Part shown: piece after piece, positions 8,916 to 19,257 of the stretch
Numbering within the stretch: the first letter of the stretch is position 1
How the letters are laid out: every line of letters begins with the position of its first letter
Assembly: GCF_001507645.1 (NCBI RefSeq)
Contig: NZ_CP013909.1
Coordinates: forward strand, 2,418,001-2,482,000
Source of the DNA: Hymenobacter sedentarius
GTDB taxonomy: Bacteria > Bacteroidota > Bacteroidia > Cytophagales > Hymenobacteraceae
Direction: 5' to 3'
Length of the DNA: 64,000 nt
The notes under the pieces: model-generated
What the model was told of the DNA's origin: nothing
Seen by the model: only the letters and a program-made list of their open reading frames with translations
The model's database searches: none
Made by a program: the position numbers and the translations under genes

Positions 8916-8958
8916 AACAGAAAAGGCCCTTGCTTAGTAAGCAGGGGCCTTTTCTGTT
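8916..8958. terminator. Bidirectional intrinsic terminator
   Basis: AACAGAAAAGGCCCTTGCTT (8916-8935) pairs with the complement at 8939-8958 over 20 bp with one G-U pair and a 3-nt loop. A and T tracts flank the stem, so it can work for both convergent genes. Confidence 0.85.
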
Positions 8959-8974
8959 GTTACTCACTGCCTAA

Positions 8975-10063
8975 TTACGGCACCACTACAAAGCCGGGCA
9001 GCCCAAGCTTGCTGCGGCGGCCGCCCAGTTTCACGCCCTCGTCCACGTATTGGCAGTCCTTGCCCAGGGCGTTGGGCTGCTGAATAACGCCGAGGTTGGG
9101 GTTGTCTTCGCGGGCCACGTAGATGCGGCCGTCGGGGCCGCGCTGCAGGGCGCCGATTTTACGGTTGGCCGACTTGCCGACCAGGGTTTTGGCTTTGGTC
9201 TTGAGGTCGAACTGCCAGATTTCGGTTTGGCCGCCGCCCACGCCGTTGCAGGTGCCGTAGAGCTTGGTGCCATCGGGCGAAAACTCCACGCCGTAGGCCT
9301 CGGCAAAGGGGCCGAAGCTGGTGGGGTTACTCACCTTGCCGGTGCTGCGGTCAAAGTCGTAGACCTCAAATTTGTTGGTTTCGCGCCACAGGGCGGCGGC
9401 CAGGTGCCGGCCATCGGGCGAGAACTTGAGGGCGCCGATGGCGTTGCGGCCGGGGCCGGCGTTCATGCTGCCCACGTTGCTCATAATGGGCTTGGCAGCC
9501 ACGCCATCGGCCGTGACGAGGTACGACACGAAGGCGTTGGAGTTCCAGCGGTGGGCCACTACCCAGGTGTCGCGGCCGTTGGCGTGGCGCACGGCGGCCA
9601 GCTTTTCGGCCACGGGCTGAATGAGGAGCAGGTTCAGGCGCGGCAGGTCGCCGTAGCCGTTGTCGCGAGTCATGTCCACGATGGAATACCGCAGGCCGTT
9701 GGGCGTGCCCTGCGGCGCCACCGTGAAAATGTAGAACACGTTGCCCGAGCCCGGGTCCGGCACGATGAGGGCCGATTGGGTGCTGCTGCCGCTACCCATC
9801 AGCTTGTGGCCGTTGGGCATGGGCTGGTGCTTGCGGTTCCACACGGTTTCGCCGTTGGTGTAGAACAGCAGCTCGCCGCGGGCGCTGGTGGCCACGGCGC
9901 AGCCTTCGTAGGTGCTCATCTTGCCATCGCCGAGGGGCTTGGGCGTGCCATCGGCGAAGGTGAGGCCGGCCTGCTGGCCGAAGTACCAGATATCGGTGGG
10001 CCGCTGGGCGCGGGCCGCCACCGAAACCAGCAACGGCAAGAAGACGAGAAAAAGACGTTTCAT
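8975..10063 (-). CDS. Secreted beta-propeller protein related to gliding-motility-associated proteins
   Basis: The 362-residue protein has a signal peptide (MKRLFLVFLPLLVSVAARAQ). The mature part opens with IWYFGQQAGLTFADGTP and continues with YEGCAVATS, LLFYTNGETVWNR, MPNGHKLMGS and STQSALIVPDPG. That series of motifs is known from the N-terminal propeller of very long Bacteroidota proteins that end in a gliding-motility-associated C-terminal domain. Here the protein ends after the propeller (GLPGFVVVP) and has neither PKD repeats nor a sorting domain, so it is a stand-alone version. WD40/PD40-like motifs (FSPDGRHLAAA, FSPDGTKLYGT) are visible. The role is unknown; a periplasmic binding or scaffold function is inference. 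Confidence 0.8.
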   Translation of the reverse strand: MKRLFLVFLPLLVSVAARAQRPTDIWYFGQQAGLTFADGTPKPLGDGKMSTYEGCAVATSARGELLFYTNGETVWNRKHQPMPNGHKLMGSGSSTQSALIVPDPGSGNVFYIFTVAPQGTPNGLRYSIVDMTRDNGYGDLPRLNLLLIQPVAEKLAAVRHANGRDTWVVAHRWNSNAFVSYLVTADGVAAKPIMSNVGSMNAGPGRNAIGALKFSPDGRHLAAALWRETNKFEVYDFDRSTGKVSNPTSFGPFAEAYGVEFSPDGTKLYGTCNGVGGGQTEIWQFDLKTKAKTLVGKSANRKIGALQRGPDGRIYVAREDNPNLGVIQQPNALGKDCQYVDEGVKLGGRRSKLGLPGFVVVP

Positions 10064-10146
10064 AAAGTGAAGAATCGGGTTGTGGTGGAGCTAAACGAAA
10101 AAATCGTGCCGACTGGTGTATGCCTTAAAAGTGGTAGCTCAACTGC

Positions 10147-10233
10147 CTACTGCCGGCGCCATTCCGGCCGGGCCAGCAGTAAGACCACCACCCCCAGCAG
10201 CGCCAGCGGCATCAGAAAATACACCACGTGCAG
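10147..10233 (-). other. Out-of-frame tail of the GT87-like gene
   Basis: Reading the minus strand one frame away from the gene above, this segment encodes 28 residues that form a typical last transmembrane helix and basic tail (LHVVYFLMPLALLGVVV..., then ARPEWRRQ and a TAG stop). It joins smoothly to GNPWG of the upstream frame if one G is added to the GGGG run at 10234-10237. Confidence 0.7.
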
Positions 10234-11450
10234 CCCCACGGGTTACCCAGCGCCAGGGCCAATCCGTTGAGCGGCAGCAGCAGCGGGAGCAGCAGTATCA
10301 ACAACAGCCACTGCCACCGCTTCGGGAGCCGGAGCCCAAACGCCAGCAGCGGCAACAGCAGCACCGCATCGTAGTACAAATGGTAGGTGGTCAGGAGCGT
10401 AAGGGTGCTCAGTACCAGAAAAACGTGCCAGTCGGCCAGCGGCCGGCCCTGCTGCCGGAGCCACACCAGCCGCAGCCCCGTCGCTACCCACAGCGCCCCG
10501 TGGAGCAAGGGGTGCCAGGCGCTGCTGCCCGGCCGCAGCCACTCCAGCACGTTGCCCAGCTCCAGGCGCAAGGTCATGCCCTGGGTGAGGGGATAGTCCG
10601 GGTCGGAGGGGTCGAAAGATTGGGCCCGCACCTGGGCCAGCAGGTGCTCGTAGGCGAGCAATAAGTCGGCCGGAAAGGCCGTCCAATGCCAGGCCACGGC
10701 GCTAAGCAGCGCCACTACGGCTGCCGCCACGGCCAAGGGCAGCCATTGCTTCTTCCATAAAAACCAGGCGGCAAAAGGCAGGAGCAGCGTCACCTTAAAA
10801 GCGGCCAGGCCCAGCAGCACGCCCGCCACCGCAGGGGCCCAGACAGGGGCGACAGAAGATTCGATTCCAGTTGTGCTTGAACTAGCTGAATGCGAAAGTT
10901 GAGCTGAAAAGCCTGGGCTCGACAAGCGCCCCACAGCCAAGGCACCCACGCCCAGTGCCAGCGCTACAAAAGTGGGCTGGCCTGTGAGCAGGGCGGGTAT
11001 GGTGCCCTTCAGAGCCAGCGCCGCTAGTAGAAACTGCCACCACGGCACCGTTAGCCCAATTTCGGCTTGCAGCAGGGCCGGCCACAGGCGCGACACCAGC
11101 ACTAGGCTCAGGAGCGCCAAGGCACCCCACAGCGGCCACGCCAGCGCATACGGCAGCCGGCCCACCGTGAGGCCAAAGAGCGCGGCAGCCCACGGCGGAT
11201 ACAGAAAAGGCAGGTTGGGCAGGCCGGGCTGGGTGCGGCTCTGCAGGTTTTCTTCCCTGATGATGCGCTGCCAACCCTGCTTGAGGGTGGCATCGTGGTA
11301 GGGATTGGCGCCGGCGCGCAGCACAGCCTGGCCCACGTAGCAGGTGCGAAAATCCATGGGCCGGTCGGCGTCGGGGCGGGGCTCGCGGAGCACGCGGCTG
11401 AGGTTGAACAAGGCCACCAGAGCCAGAAAAAGCAGGAGAGGGCGCGGCAC
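10212..11450 (-). CDS. GT87/DUF2029-like integral membrane protein, 3' frameshift
   Basis: The product (412 residues as read) has about ten hydrophobic segments and the opening typical of glycosyltransferase family 87 (DUF2029): an N-terminal helix, then DFRTCYVGQAVLRAGANPYH and NLPFLYPPWAAALFG. The family includes polyprenyl-phosphate-dependent mannosyltransferases of the cytoplasmic membrane. The frame ends abruptly in GNPWGCTWCIF, which is not helix-like, while the next frame continues with a perfect transmembrane helix down to 10147. A missing base in the run of four C (plus strand) at 10234-10237 would restore a protein of about 440 residues. This may be a sequencing error or a real mutation of the last helix. 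Confidence 0.8.
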   Translation of the reverse strand: MPRPLLLFLALVALFNLSRVLREPRPDADRPMDFRTCYVGQAVLRAGANPYHDATLKQGWQRIIREENLQSRTQPGLPNLPFLYPPWAAALFGLTVGRLPYALAWPLWGALALLSLVLVSRLWPALLQAEIGLTVPWWQFLLAALALKGTIPALLTGQPTFVALALGVGALAVGRLSSPGFSAQLSHSASSSTTGIESSVAPVWAPAVAGVLLGLAAFKVTLLLPFAAWFLWKKQWLPLAVAAAVVALLSAVAWHWTAFPADLLLAYEHLLAQVRAQSFDPSDPDYPLTQGMTLRLELGNVLEWLRPGSSAWHPLLHGALWVATGLRLVWLRQQGRPLADWHVFLVLSTLTLLTTYHLYYDAVLLLPLLAFGLRLPKRWQWLLLILLLPLLLPLNGLALALGNPWGCTWCIF

Positions 11451-11514
11451 CGCGGCAAGTTAGCGCTTAGCTCAACTTGGGCGGGGCTGGTACCGGGCAT
11501 CGGTTCGGGCTGGG

Positions 11515-12282
11515 TTAGTGCCCAGCTGCGGCGAGTTGGGCTGGAGGGGCCGGCTCGTGGTGCTTTTCAAAATAGGCGTAGCCCGGCATCAGCCCCCGCC
11601 AAAATGCCTGGTGTGGGCTGGCTGGGTGCTTGGCTAATTCACTTTCGGTAATGGCAAACGGAAAAATGTGCACCGGAATAACCGCCTGGCCGGCCGCCCG
11701 CGCCGTGATGGCCAGTAGGTACACTTCCTCAATGCCGGCGTCGGTGATGGGCAGGCAGCCCACCGTGACTTCGCCGCCGTGGATGAAAATATCGCCGCCG
11801 GGCTCGGGCTCGCCCAGGGCGCGGTCGGCGGCGTTGGGATAGTTCAGGCCAAGCGAGAGGTGGTAGTTGCTCTTGGGGTTGAAGCGGTCGATTTCGTAGA
11901 AGCCCTCGGGCACCTGGTAGTCGCCGGCCCGGCGCTTGGGGCCAAGGCTGCCCGAGGTGGCCGCCAGCGGGTAGCAGTGCAGCAACTCAAACGGGCCGGC
12001 GCCCTGGTTGCGGGCCCATACCTCCAGTTCGCGGCGCGTTTTGATGAGACGGAAGAAGATTTCCAGCCGCCGGGCGTCGAGGGAGTGGGCGCGCAGGCGA
12101 TTAGCAACTGTGGGCCCGGCCGTGGCCTGCGCCGCCCGCACCCGCGGAAACTGCAGTTGCTGCTGCCAGAAGGCGAGTGAATGAGCGCGGGTCAAGCTGT
12201 CGGTGGACGTGGTGCAGGATTGAGCGGACAGCTTGTATATGGGCAACGCCACGAACACGCAGCACGACAAACGACGCAACAT
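11515..12282 (-). CDS. L,D-transpeptidase (YkuD/YafK-like)
   Basis: The 255-residue protein contains the catalytic motif of the YkuD fold, FIHGGEVTVGCLPITD (about residues 185-200), with His, Gly and the nucleophilic Cys. The arrangement closely resembles the YafK/DpaA branch, which in E. coli releases Braun lipoprotein from peptidoglycan. The start at 12282 gives a signal peptide (MLRRLSCCVFVALPIYKLSAQ); an upstream GTG at 12327 is possible but less likely. The protein should act in the periplasm on peptidoglycan cross-links or on peptidoglycan-linked proteins. Confidence 0.88.
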   Translation of the reverse strand: MLRRLSCCVFVALPIYKLSAQSCTTSTDSLTRAHSLAFWQQQLQFPRVRAAQATAGPTVANRLRAHSLDARRLEIFFRLIKTRRELEVWARNQGAGPFELLHCYPLAATSGSLGPKRRAGDYQVPEGFYEIDRFNPKSNYHLSLGLNYPNAADRALGEPEPGGDIFIHGGEVTVGCLPITDAGIEEVYLLAITARAAGQAVIPVHIFPFAITESELAKHPASPHQAFWRGLMPGYAYFEKHHEPAPPAQLAAAGH

Positions 12283-12383
12283 AAAACCAGCCGGAATGAA
12301 GGGAGTTGCGCCTACAACGACATTCACTTGTTTCTATTTCGTTATTCTCATAAATGGTTGGAGCTGCCGGATAAGCTCCTCAA

Positions 12384-12416
12384 TTGAGCTACTGCCCGGC
12401 TTGCTGGCTACCTTCG
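12384..12416 (+). promoter_or_regulatory. Bacteroidota-type promoter of the YncE/phosphoesterase gene
   Basis: TTG at 12384-12386 and TACCTTCG at 12409-12416 are 22 bp apart and fit the -33 TTG / -7 TAnnTTTG pattern with one mismatch. The ATG at 12457 lies 40 bp downstream. Confidence 0.45.
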
Positions 12417-12456
12417 TGCTGTGCAGCGGGGCTTGTGTTCCCGCCGGCGCCTGCCT

Positions 12457-14928
<2,472 letters not shown>

Positions 14929-14934
14929 ACAAAA

Positions 14935-15102
14935 ACTCCCCTCCTTAGATAAGGAGGGGACGCTGGCGCGCAGCGCCGGCTGGGGTGGTTGGATTCGTTG
15001 AACGATGAGCGAACGATTCTAGCCCAACAGGTTAGCTCAACGCCACAACCACCCCCGTTTCAGCTAGCGCTGAAACATCCCCTCCTTGGTAAGGAGGGGA
15101 GT
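14935..15102. repeat. Composite palindromic repeat with two CCCCTCCTT hairpins
   Basis: The element starts with a small palindrome (CCCCTCCTTAGATAAGGAGG at 14938-14957, plus GG) and ends with its near copy (CCCCTCCTTGGTAAGGAGGGG, within 15080-15100). GGGGTGGTTG near the left side matches CAACCACCCC near the right, so the whole unit is itself an inverted repeat. It also provides a likely terminator after the phosphoesterase gene. Elements of this kind are dispersed in many Hymenobacter-like genomes, to my knowledge. Confidence 0.7.
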
Positions 15103-15127
15103 CTTTTCGTTCTGCATTCCCTTTTCT

Positions 15128-15796
15128 ATGCAACTCAAACCCCTCTTTACCTTTCTCAGCGGCTTGGCCAAGCACAACGACCGGGCCTGGTTTCAGGAGC
15201 GCAAAGCCACGTACGACCAGCTACGCGAGCAGTTTGTAGAAGACGCCGAATTCTGGGTTCGAGAGTTAGCTCAACTCGACCCGGCGCTGGCGGGGCCCGA
15301 AGGCCGCAAAAGTGTCTTTCGCATCTACCGCGACGTGCGCTTCAGCAAAAACAAGGACCCCTACAAAACGCATTTCTCGGTGTATTTCACCGCCAGCGCG
15401 GGCAAGGAAGTGGAGGCGCCCGGCTACTACCTCCAACTCGGCCCCAACGGTAGCACCCTCCTCGGCGGCGGCCTCTACCAGCCCGATAAAACCCAGCTGG
15501 CCGCTATCCGCCAGGAGATAGACTACAACGCCGATACGCTGAAAGCCCTGCTCGCCGCGCCCAATTTCCAGCGCTATTTCGGCGGCATGAGCGGCGACAA
15601 GCTCAAGAAAGCCCCCGCCGCCTATTCAGTCGACCACCCCGAAATTGAGCTACTTAAGCACAAGAGCTTCACTGCTACTCACCTGATGCCGGATAGCGAC
15701 GTGCTCAACCACGATGATTTTCGCGCGCACGTGCTGGAGGTGTTTCGGGCCATGGTGCCGTTCTGCCAGTTTTTGCGGGAGGCAATAGCTCAATAA
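15128..15796 (+). CDS. DUF2461 domain-containing protein
   Basis: The 222-residue protein matches the DUF2461 family (also described as TIGR02453) over its full length: FTFLSGLAKHNDRAWFQERK at the N-terminus, then RIYRDVRFSKNKDPYKTHF in the middle and GYYLQLGPNGSTLLGGGLYQP after it. The family is cytosolic and of unknown function. The ATG at 15128 matches the usual start (MQLKPLFTFLSGL). The gene lies between two palindromic elements and has no obvious operon partners. Confidence 0.92.
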   Translation: MQLKPLFTFLSGLAKHNDRAWFQERKATYDQLREQFVEDAEFWVRELAQLDPALAGPEGRKSVFRIYRDVRFSKNKDPYKTHFSVYFTASAGKEVEAPGYYLQLGPNGSTLLGGGLYQPDKTQLAAIRQEIDYNADTLKALLAAPNFQRYFGGMSGDKLKKAPAAYSVDHPEIELLKHKSFTATHLMPDSDVLNHDDFRAHVLEVFRAMVPFCQFLREAIAQ

Positions 15797-15819
15797 GTCG
15801 GCGGCTAACTACAGCACCC

Positions 15820-15970
15820 AGCTCCAGCGGAGCGGCACGCCGGTAGTAAAGGCAAAATGCAAATAACAAAGCCCCCGCGGGGCCACACTCGCCAGACGAG
15901 TGTCGCCCCGCGGGGGCTTTTAAAATTATGGTTTAGGTAGATGCTACCGATATGCCGCTCCGCTGGAGCT
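15820..15970. repeat. Nested palindromes with bidirectional terminator
   Basis: Outer arms AGCTCCAGCGGAGCGGCA... (15820-15846) and its complement at 15944-15970 match at 24 of 27 positions. Inside lies a second, longer hairpin (15867-15921): AAAGCCCCCGCGGGGC, then ACACTCG, 5-nt loop, and the full complement ending in a T run. The inner hairpin would work as a terminator for both convergent genes. The right outer arm abuts the stop codon of the DUF6702 gene. Confidence 0.8.
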
Positions 15971-16474
15971 TTACCAGGTTAGTAATTCCTGCTCGTGGCC
16001 GGCGCGGAAGAGGGCGCTTTGCTTTTTGTCGCCGGCTTCGATGTTCACGATGTTCATTTGGTCGCCAAAAACGTCGAGCAGCATGGCCTGGCGCAGCTGC
16101 ACGCTGGGCACGGGCCCCGGCAGCGGCACTTTGCAATACAGCCAATACCCATCTTTTTCGGCCTGCATGCCCAGTACTTGCAGCGGGAGCGGGGCCCCAG
16201 CCGCGGTGCTGAATTTCAGGGTGCGCTGCACGTAGGCCGAGGCCAGCGCAAGGGGGCGCGGGCCCGGGTCGCTCAGGTTCACGTGGACGGGCTGTCCTTC
16301 GGAAAGGGCCTTTTCAAAGTCGTCGGTAAACACCTTTACCGACAGCTCCAGCTGCTTTTTAGCGGCGTTGTACCGCAGCTCGGTGAGGGTGGTGTGGTAG
16401 GCGTGCAAGGCCCAGCCGGCTCCCATGAGGGGGAGCAGCACGAGCAGCAGTGCAAAAGGGGAAAGCAGGCGCAT
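15971..16474 (-). CDS. DUF6702 family secreted protein
   Basis: The 167-residue product has an N-terminal hydrophobic segment (LLSPFALLLVLLPLMGAGWA) followed by HAYHTTLTELRYNAAKKQLE and VKVFTDDFEKAL, the conserved opening of DUF6702. In Bacteroidota these small periplasmic or membrane-anchored proteins often sit near membrane proteases. Here rseP follows about 90 bp upstream on the same strand in the reverse order (rseP is the next gene to the right, also minus). The function is not known. Confidence 0.82.
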   Translation of the reverse strand: MRLLSPFALLLVLLPLMGAGWALHAYHTTLTELRYNAAKKQLELSVKVFTDDFEKALSEGQPVHVNLSDPGPRPLALASAYVQRTLKFSTAAGAPLPLQVLGMQAEKDGYWLYCKVPLPGPVPSVQLRQAMLLDVFGDQMNIVNIEAGDKKQSALFRAGHEQELLTW

Positions 16475-16565
16475 AGCAGATGGTTGTAGTCGTAAGCAGG
16501 TGGTCAGGTTGAGCTAAAGCTGGCCTTTGCCAAGCCACCCGCTGCCGCTGCTGACCACCCGTAAA

Positions 16566-17897
16566 CTACGAAATGGCCTTCAGCAGGGGCTTGAGGATGA
16601 TGACGTAAGCCATCAGCATCAGAATAAGAACCGTGCCGACCCGCTGGGCGCCCTCCAAAAACTTATCGGACGGCTTGCGGCGCAGAATCATTTCGTAGAG
16701 CAGGAACACCACGTGGCCCCCGTCCAGTGCCGGAATGGGCAGCAGGTTCATAAAGGCCAGCACCATGCTCAGGCCCGCGGCCAGGCCCCAGAAGTGCTGC
16801 CACTCCCAAATGCCGCCAAACTGCTGGGCAATTTCCACCGGGCCGCCCAGGCTCTCCGATGCGGAGGCTTCGCGGCGCAGGATTTTGCCGAATGCCCGGG
16901 CCTGCAAGCCAATCACGCCAAACGCCTTATTCACGCCCTGCGGAATGGATTCGGCCAGCGTGTAGTGGCGGGTGCCCAGGTGCAGCGTCGATTTGCGCTC
17001 GAACCCGATGCGGCCCGACTCGCTCACGTCTATGGCCAGGGGGATGGTTTGGCCGTTGCGCTGCACAATTACCTCGGTTTTCTTGCCTTTGTTGGCCAGC
17101 AGCGCCGCCTGCAGCTCGTCGAAGAACTGCACAGGGCGGCCGCCCACGGTGGTAATCTGGTCGCCGGCCTTCAGGCCCGCTTTGGCAGCGGCCCCGCCGG
17201 GTACCACGCGCTCCACGGCGAAGGTTTCGCGGGGGCGCACCAGCAGGCTATCGGCGCTTTGCTTGGCGAACTTGTCGAGGAAGTTGTTGGGGATATTGAT
17301 GTCCACCAGCTGCCCGCCCCGGTCCACGGTGTAAAAGGAGTTGTTGCCCAAGATGACGTCGGGCTTGTACACGTCGTCGAACTCGGTGAACGGGCGGCCG
17401 TTGATTTTGACGATTTTATCGCCGGTACGGAAGCCGATTTCGCGGCCCAGGCCGTTGGGCAGCACGCCGAAGCGGGCCTCCGAGGCGGGCAGAAACACGT
17501 CGCCGTAGTGGAAGGTCATGGCCGCGAAAATCACGATGCCGGTGATGACGTTCATGATGATGCCGCCGAGCATCACCAGCAGGCGCTGCCAGGCCGGCTT
17601 GCCACGGAACTCATCGGGCTGCGGGGGGCCGGCCAGGGCCGAGGCGTCCTGCGTTTCGTCTATCATGCCGTGAATCTGCACGTAGCCGCCCAGCGGAAAC
17701 CAGCCAATGCCGTACTCTGTCTCGCCCACTTTCTTTTTCAGCAGGGCGAAATTCATCACCCCGGGCATGGGAAACAGGAAGTCGAAGAAGATGTAGAACT
17801 TATCAACCCGAATTTTAAAGAGCTTGGCGAAGGCGAAATGGCCGAATTCGTGCAAGCCAACAAGCAGCGACAGGGCCAGCAGCAGCTGGCCAATCAT
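16566..17897 (-). CDS. rseP: RIP metalloprotease RseP (site-2 protease)
   Basis: The 443-residue membrane protein has the zinc-binding HEFGH motif at the end of the first helix (SLLVGLHEFGHFAFAKLFKI), the PxxGG-like region (WFPLGGYVQIHGM), PDZ segments (GGAAAKAGLKAGDQITTVGG) and the C-terminal LLPIPALDGGHVVFLLYE with the third zinc ligand region (LDG). It cleaves transmembrane segments of anti-sigma factors and leftover signal peptides. The ATG at 17897 is the family start; the frame runs further upstream through a palindromic repeat and into dxr, which cannot be coding. Adjacency to dxr is the usual arrangement in Bacteroidota. Confidence 0.96.
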   Translation of the reverse strand: MIGQLLLALSLLVGLHEFGHFAFAKLFKIRVDKFYIFFDFLFPMPGVMNFALLKKKVGETEYGIGWFPLGGYVQIHGMIDETQDASALAGPPQPDEFRGKPAWQRLLVMLGGIIMNVITGIVIFAAMTFHYGDVFLPASEARFGVLPNGLGREIGFRTGDKIVKINGRPFTEFDDVYKPDVILGNNSFYTVDRGGQLVDINIPNNFLDKFAKQSADSLLVRPRETFAVERVVPGGAAAKAGLKAGDQITTVGGRPVQFFDELQAALLANKGKKTEVIVQRNGQTIPLAIDVSESGRIGFERKSTLHLGTRHYTLAESIPQGVNKAFGVIGLQARAFGKILRREASASESLGGPVEIAQQFGGIWEWQHFWGLAAGLSMVLAFMNLLPIPALDGGHVVFLLYEMILRRKPSDKFLEGAQRVGTVLILMLMAYVIILKPLLKAIS

Positions 17898-17924
17898 GGT
17901 GAGAATTTCCAAGGGAATGGTTAT

Positions 17925-18025
17925 GTCATTCTGAGCGCAGCGAAGAATCTTATCACGTCTGCGCCGGGGGGTTACTAACTCTGATGCAGGCAGCCGTGAT
18001 AAGATGCTTCCTGCGTCAGCATGAC
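17925..18025. repeat. Palindromic repeat (GTCATGCTGAG family), degenerate copy
   Basis: The left arm (GTCATTCTGAGCGCAGCGAA, then GAATCTTATCACG, from 17925) and the right arm (CGTGATAAGATGCTTC... GTCAGCATGAC, 17995-18025) are imperfect complements. It sits in the gap between dxr and rseP, which are read in the same direction. Confidence 0.8.
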
Positions 18026-18034
18026 AATAGTTTT

Positions 18035-19201
18035 TTACAGTAGTGCTTCCGCTACCCGGCGCGTTTCCGCGTCGGTGGCCACCAGGTCGGCCAGTAGCGG
18101 CTCTGCAAGGTACGAAACCCGCGCCAGGCACCCCGCTACCAGGTCCGACATCTGCCGGAAGCCCACCTGCTCGCGCAAAAAAGCCGCCACGGCCACTTCA
18201 TTGGCCGCGTTGAGCACGCACGGCGCGTTGCCGCCCCGGCGCATGGCCCCAAAAGCCAGTTCTAGGTTGGGGAAGGCCGCGCGGTCGGGCGCCTCAAAGG
18301 TGAGGGTGGGATAGTCGAGAAAGGAAAAGCGCGGGAAGGTATTGGCCAGCCGCTGCGGGTAGCCCAACGCGTACTGAATGGGCAGTTTCATGTCGGGCAG
18401 GCCCAGCTGGGCCTTCAGCGAGCCGTCCTGGAATTGCACCAGCGAGTGCACGATGCTTTGGGGGTGCACCACCACGTCAATCTGTTCGTTGGTGAGGCCA
18501 AACAGCCACTTGGCCTCAATTACCTCGAGGCCCTTGTTCATGAGCGAGGCCGAGTCGATGGTGATTTTGGCACCCATGTCCCAGTTAGGGTGCTTCAGGG
18601 CCTGGGCCTTTGTCACGGCCTCCATCTGCTGGGCCGAACGGCCGCGGAATGGGCCGCCCGAGGCCGTAAGGATGATTTTCTCAATGGGATTCTGCTCCTC
18701 GCCCACTAGGCACTGGAAGATGGCCGAATGCTCGGAATCGACGGGCAGCAGGCGCACGTTGTGCTGCTTCACGAGGCCAGTAATCAGCTCACCGGCAACT
18801 ACCAGGGTTTCCTTGTTGGCCAGCGCAATGTCTTTGCCGGCCCGGATGGCCGCCACCGTGGGCAGCAGCCCGGCGTAGCCCACCAGGGCCGTGAGCACGA
18901 TGTCGATTTCTGACCGGGTTACTACTTCGGCCAGGGCGGCTGCGCCGGCCAGCACCTGGGTTTCGGGCTGCTGGGCCAGGGCGGCTTTGAGCGGCTGATA
19001 GAAGCTGTCGTCGCCAATCACGACCACGGCGGGCCGAAACTCCCGGGCCTGCTGCGCCAGCAGCTCCCACTGCCGCTGGGCGCTGAGCACCGCCACGCGG
19101 AACCGGCCCGGCTGCTGCCGTACCACCTCCAGCGCCTGCGTCCCAATCGAGCCCGTAGCGCCGAGCAGGGCCAGCGTTTTCACCTTGTTTTCTTCAACCA
19201 T
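18035..19201 (-). CDS. dxr: 1-deoxy-D-xylulose 5-phosphate reductoisomerase
   Basis: The 388-residue enzyme makes 2-C-methyl-D-erythritol 4-phosphate with NADPH, the second step of the non-mevalonate isoprenoid pathway. Motifs include LLGATGSIGTQALEV (NADPH binding), ALANKETLVVAGE, LLPVDSEHSAIFQCL (metal and substrate binding), LTASGGPFRG and HPNWDMGAKITIDSASLMNKGLE. The ATG at 19201 gives the standard N-terminus; the frame continues upstream without a protein-like sequence. It precedes rseP in the same direction with a palindromic repeat in the gap. Confidence 0.97.
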   Translation of the reverse strand: MVEENKVKTLALLGATGSIGTQALEVVRQQPGRFRVAVLSAQRQWELLAQQAREFRPAVVVIGDDSFYQPLKAALAQQPETQVLAGAAALAEVVTRSEIDIVLTALVGYAGLLPTVAAIRAGKDIALANKETLVVAGELITGLVKQHNVRLLPVDSEHSAIFQCLVGEEQNPIEKIILTASGGPFRGRSAQQMEAVTKAQALKHPNWDMGAKITIDSASLMNKGLEVIEAKWLFGLTNEQIDVVVHPQSIVHSLVQFQDGSLKAQLGLPDMKLPIQYALGYPQRLANTFPRFSFLDYPTLTFEAPDRAAFPNLELAFGAMRRGGNAPCVLNAANEVAVAAFLREQVGFRQMSDLVAGCLARVSYLAEPLLADLVATDAETRRVAEALL

Positions 19202-19225
19202 AATGCTACAAACACAGAAACCCTG

Positions 19226-19233
19226 CAAAAGTA
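19226..19233 (-). promoter_or_regulatory. Likely -7 promoter element of dxr
   Basis: On the minus strand TACTTTTG fits TAnnTTTG perfectly and lies 24 bp before the dxr ATG. A matching -33 element is not obvious. Confidence 0.45.
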
Positions 19234-19257
19234 CAGCGCCTCCGCGCACGGCCTGGC

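Noticed and set aside
12421..12456. GTG start at 12421 for the YncE/phosphoesterase lipoprotein
   Set aside because: The added residues are basic and spoil the signal peptide; ATG 12457 gives a normal lipoprotein signal.
16566..18131. Extended N-terminus for RseP
   Set aside because: The extra 78 codons cross a palindromic repeat and enter dxr; the family start is the Met at 17897.
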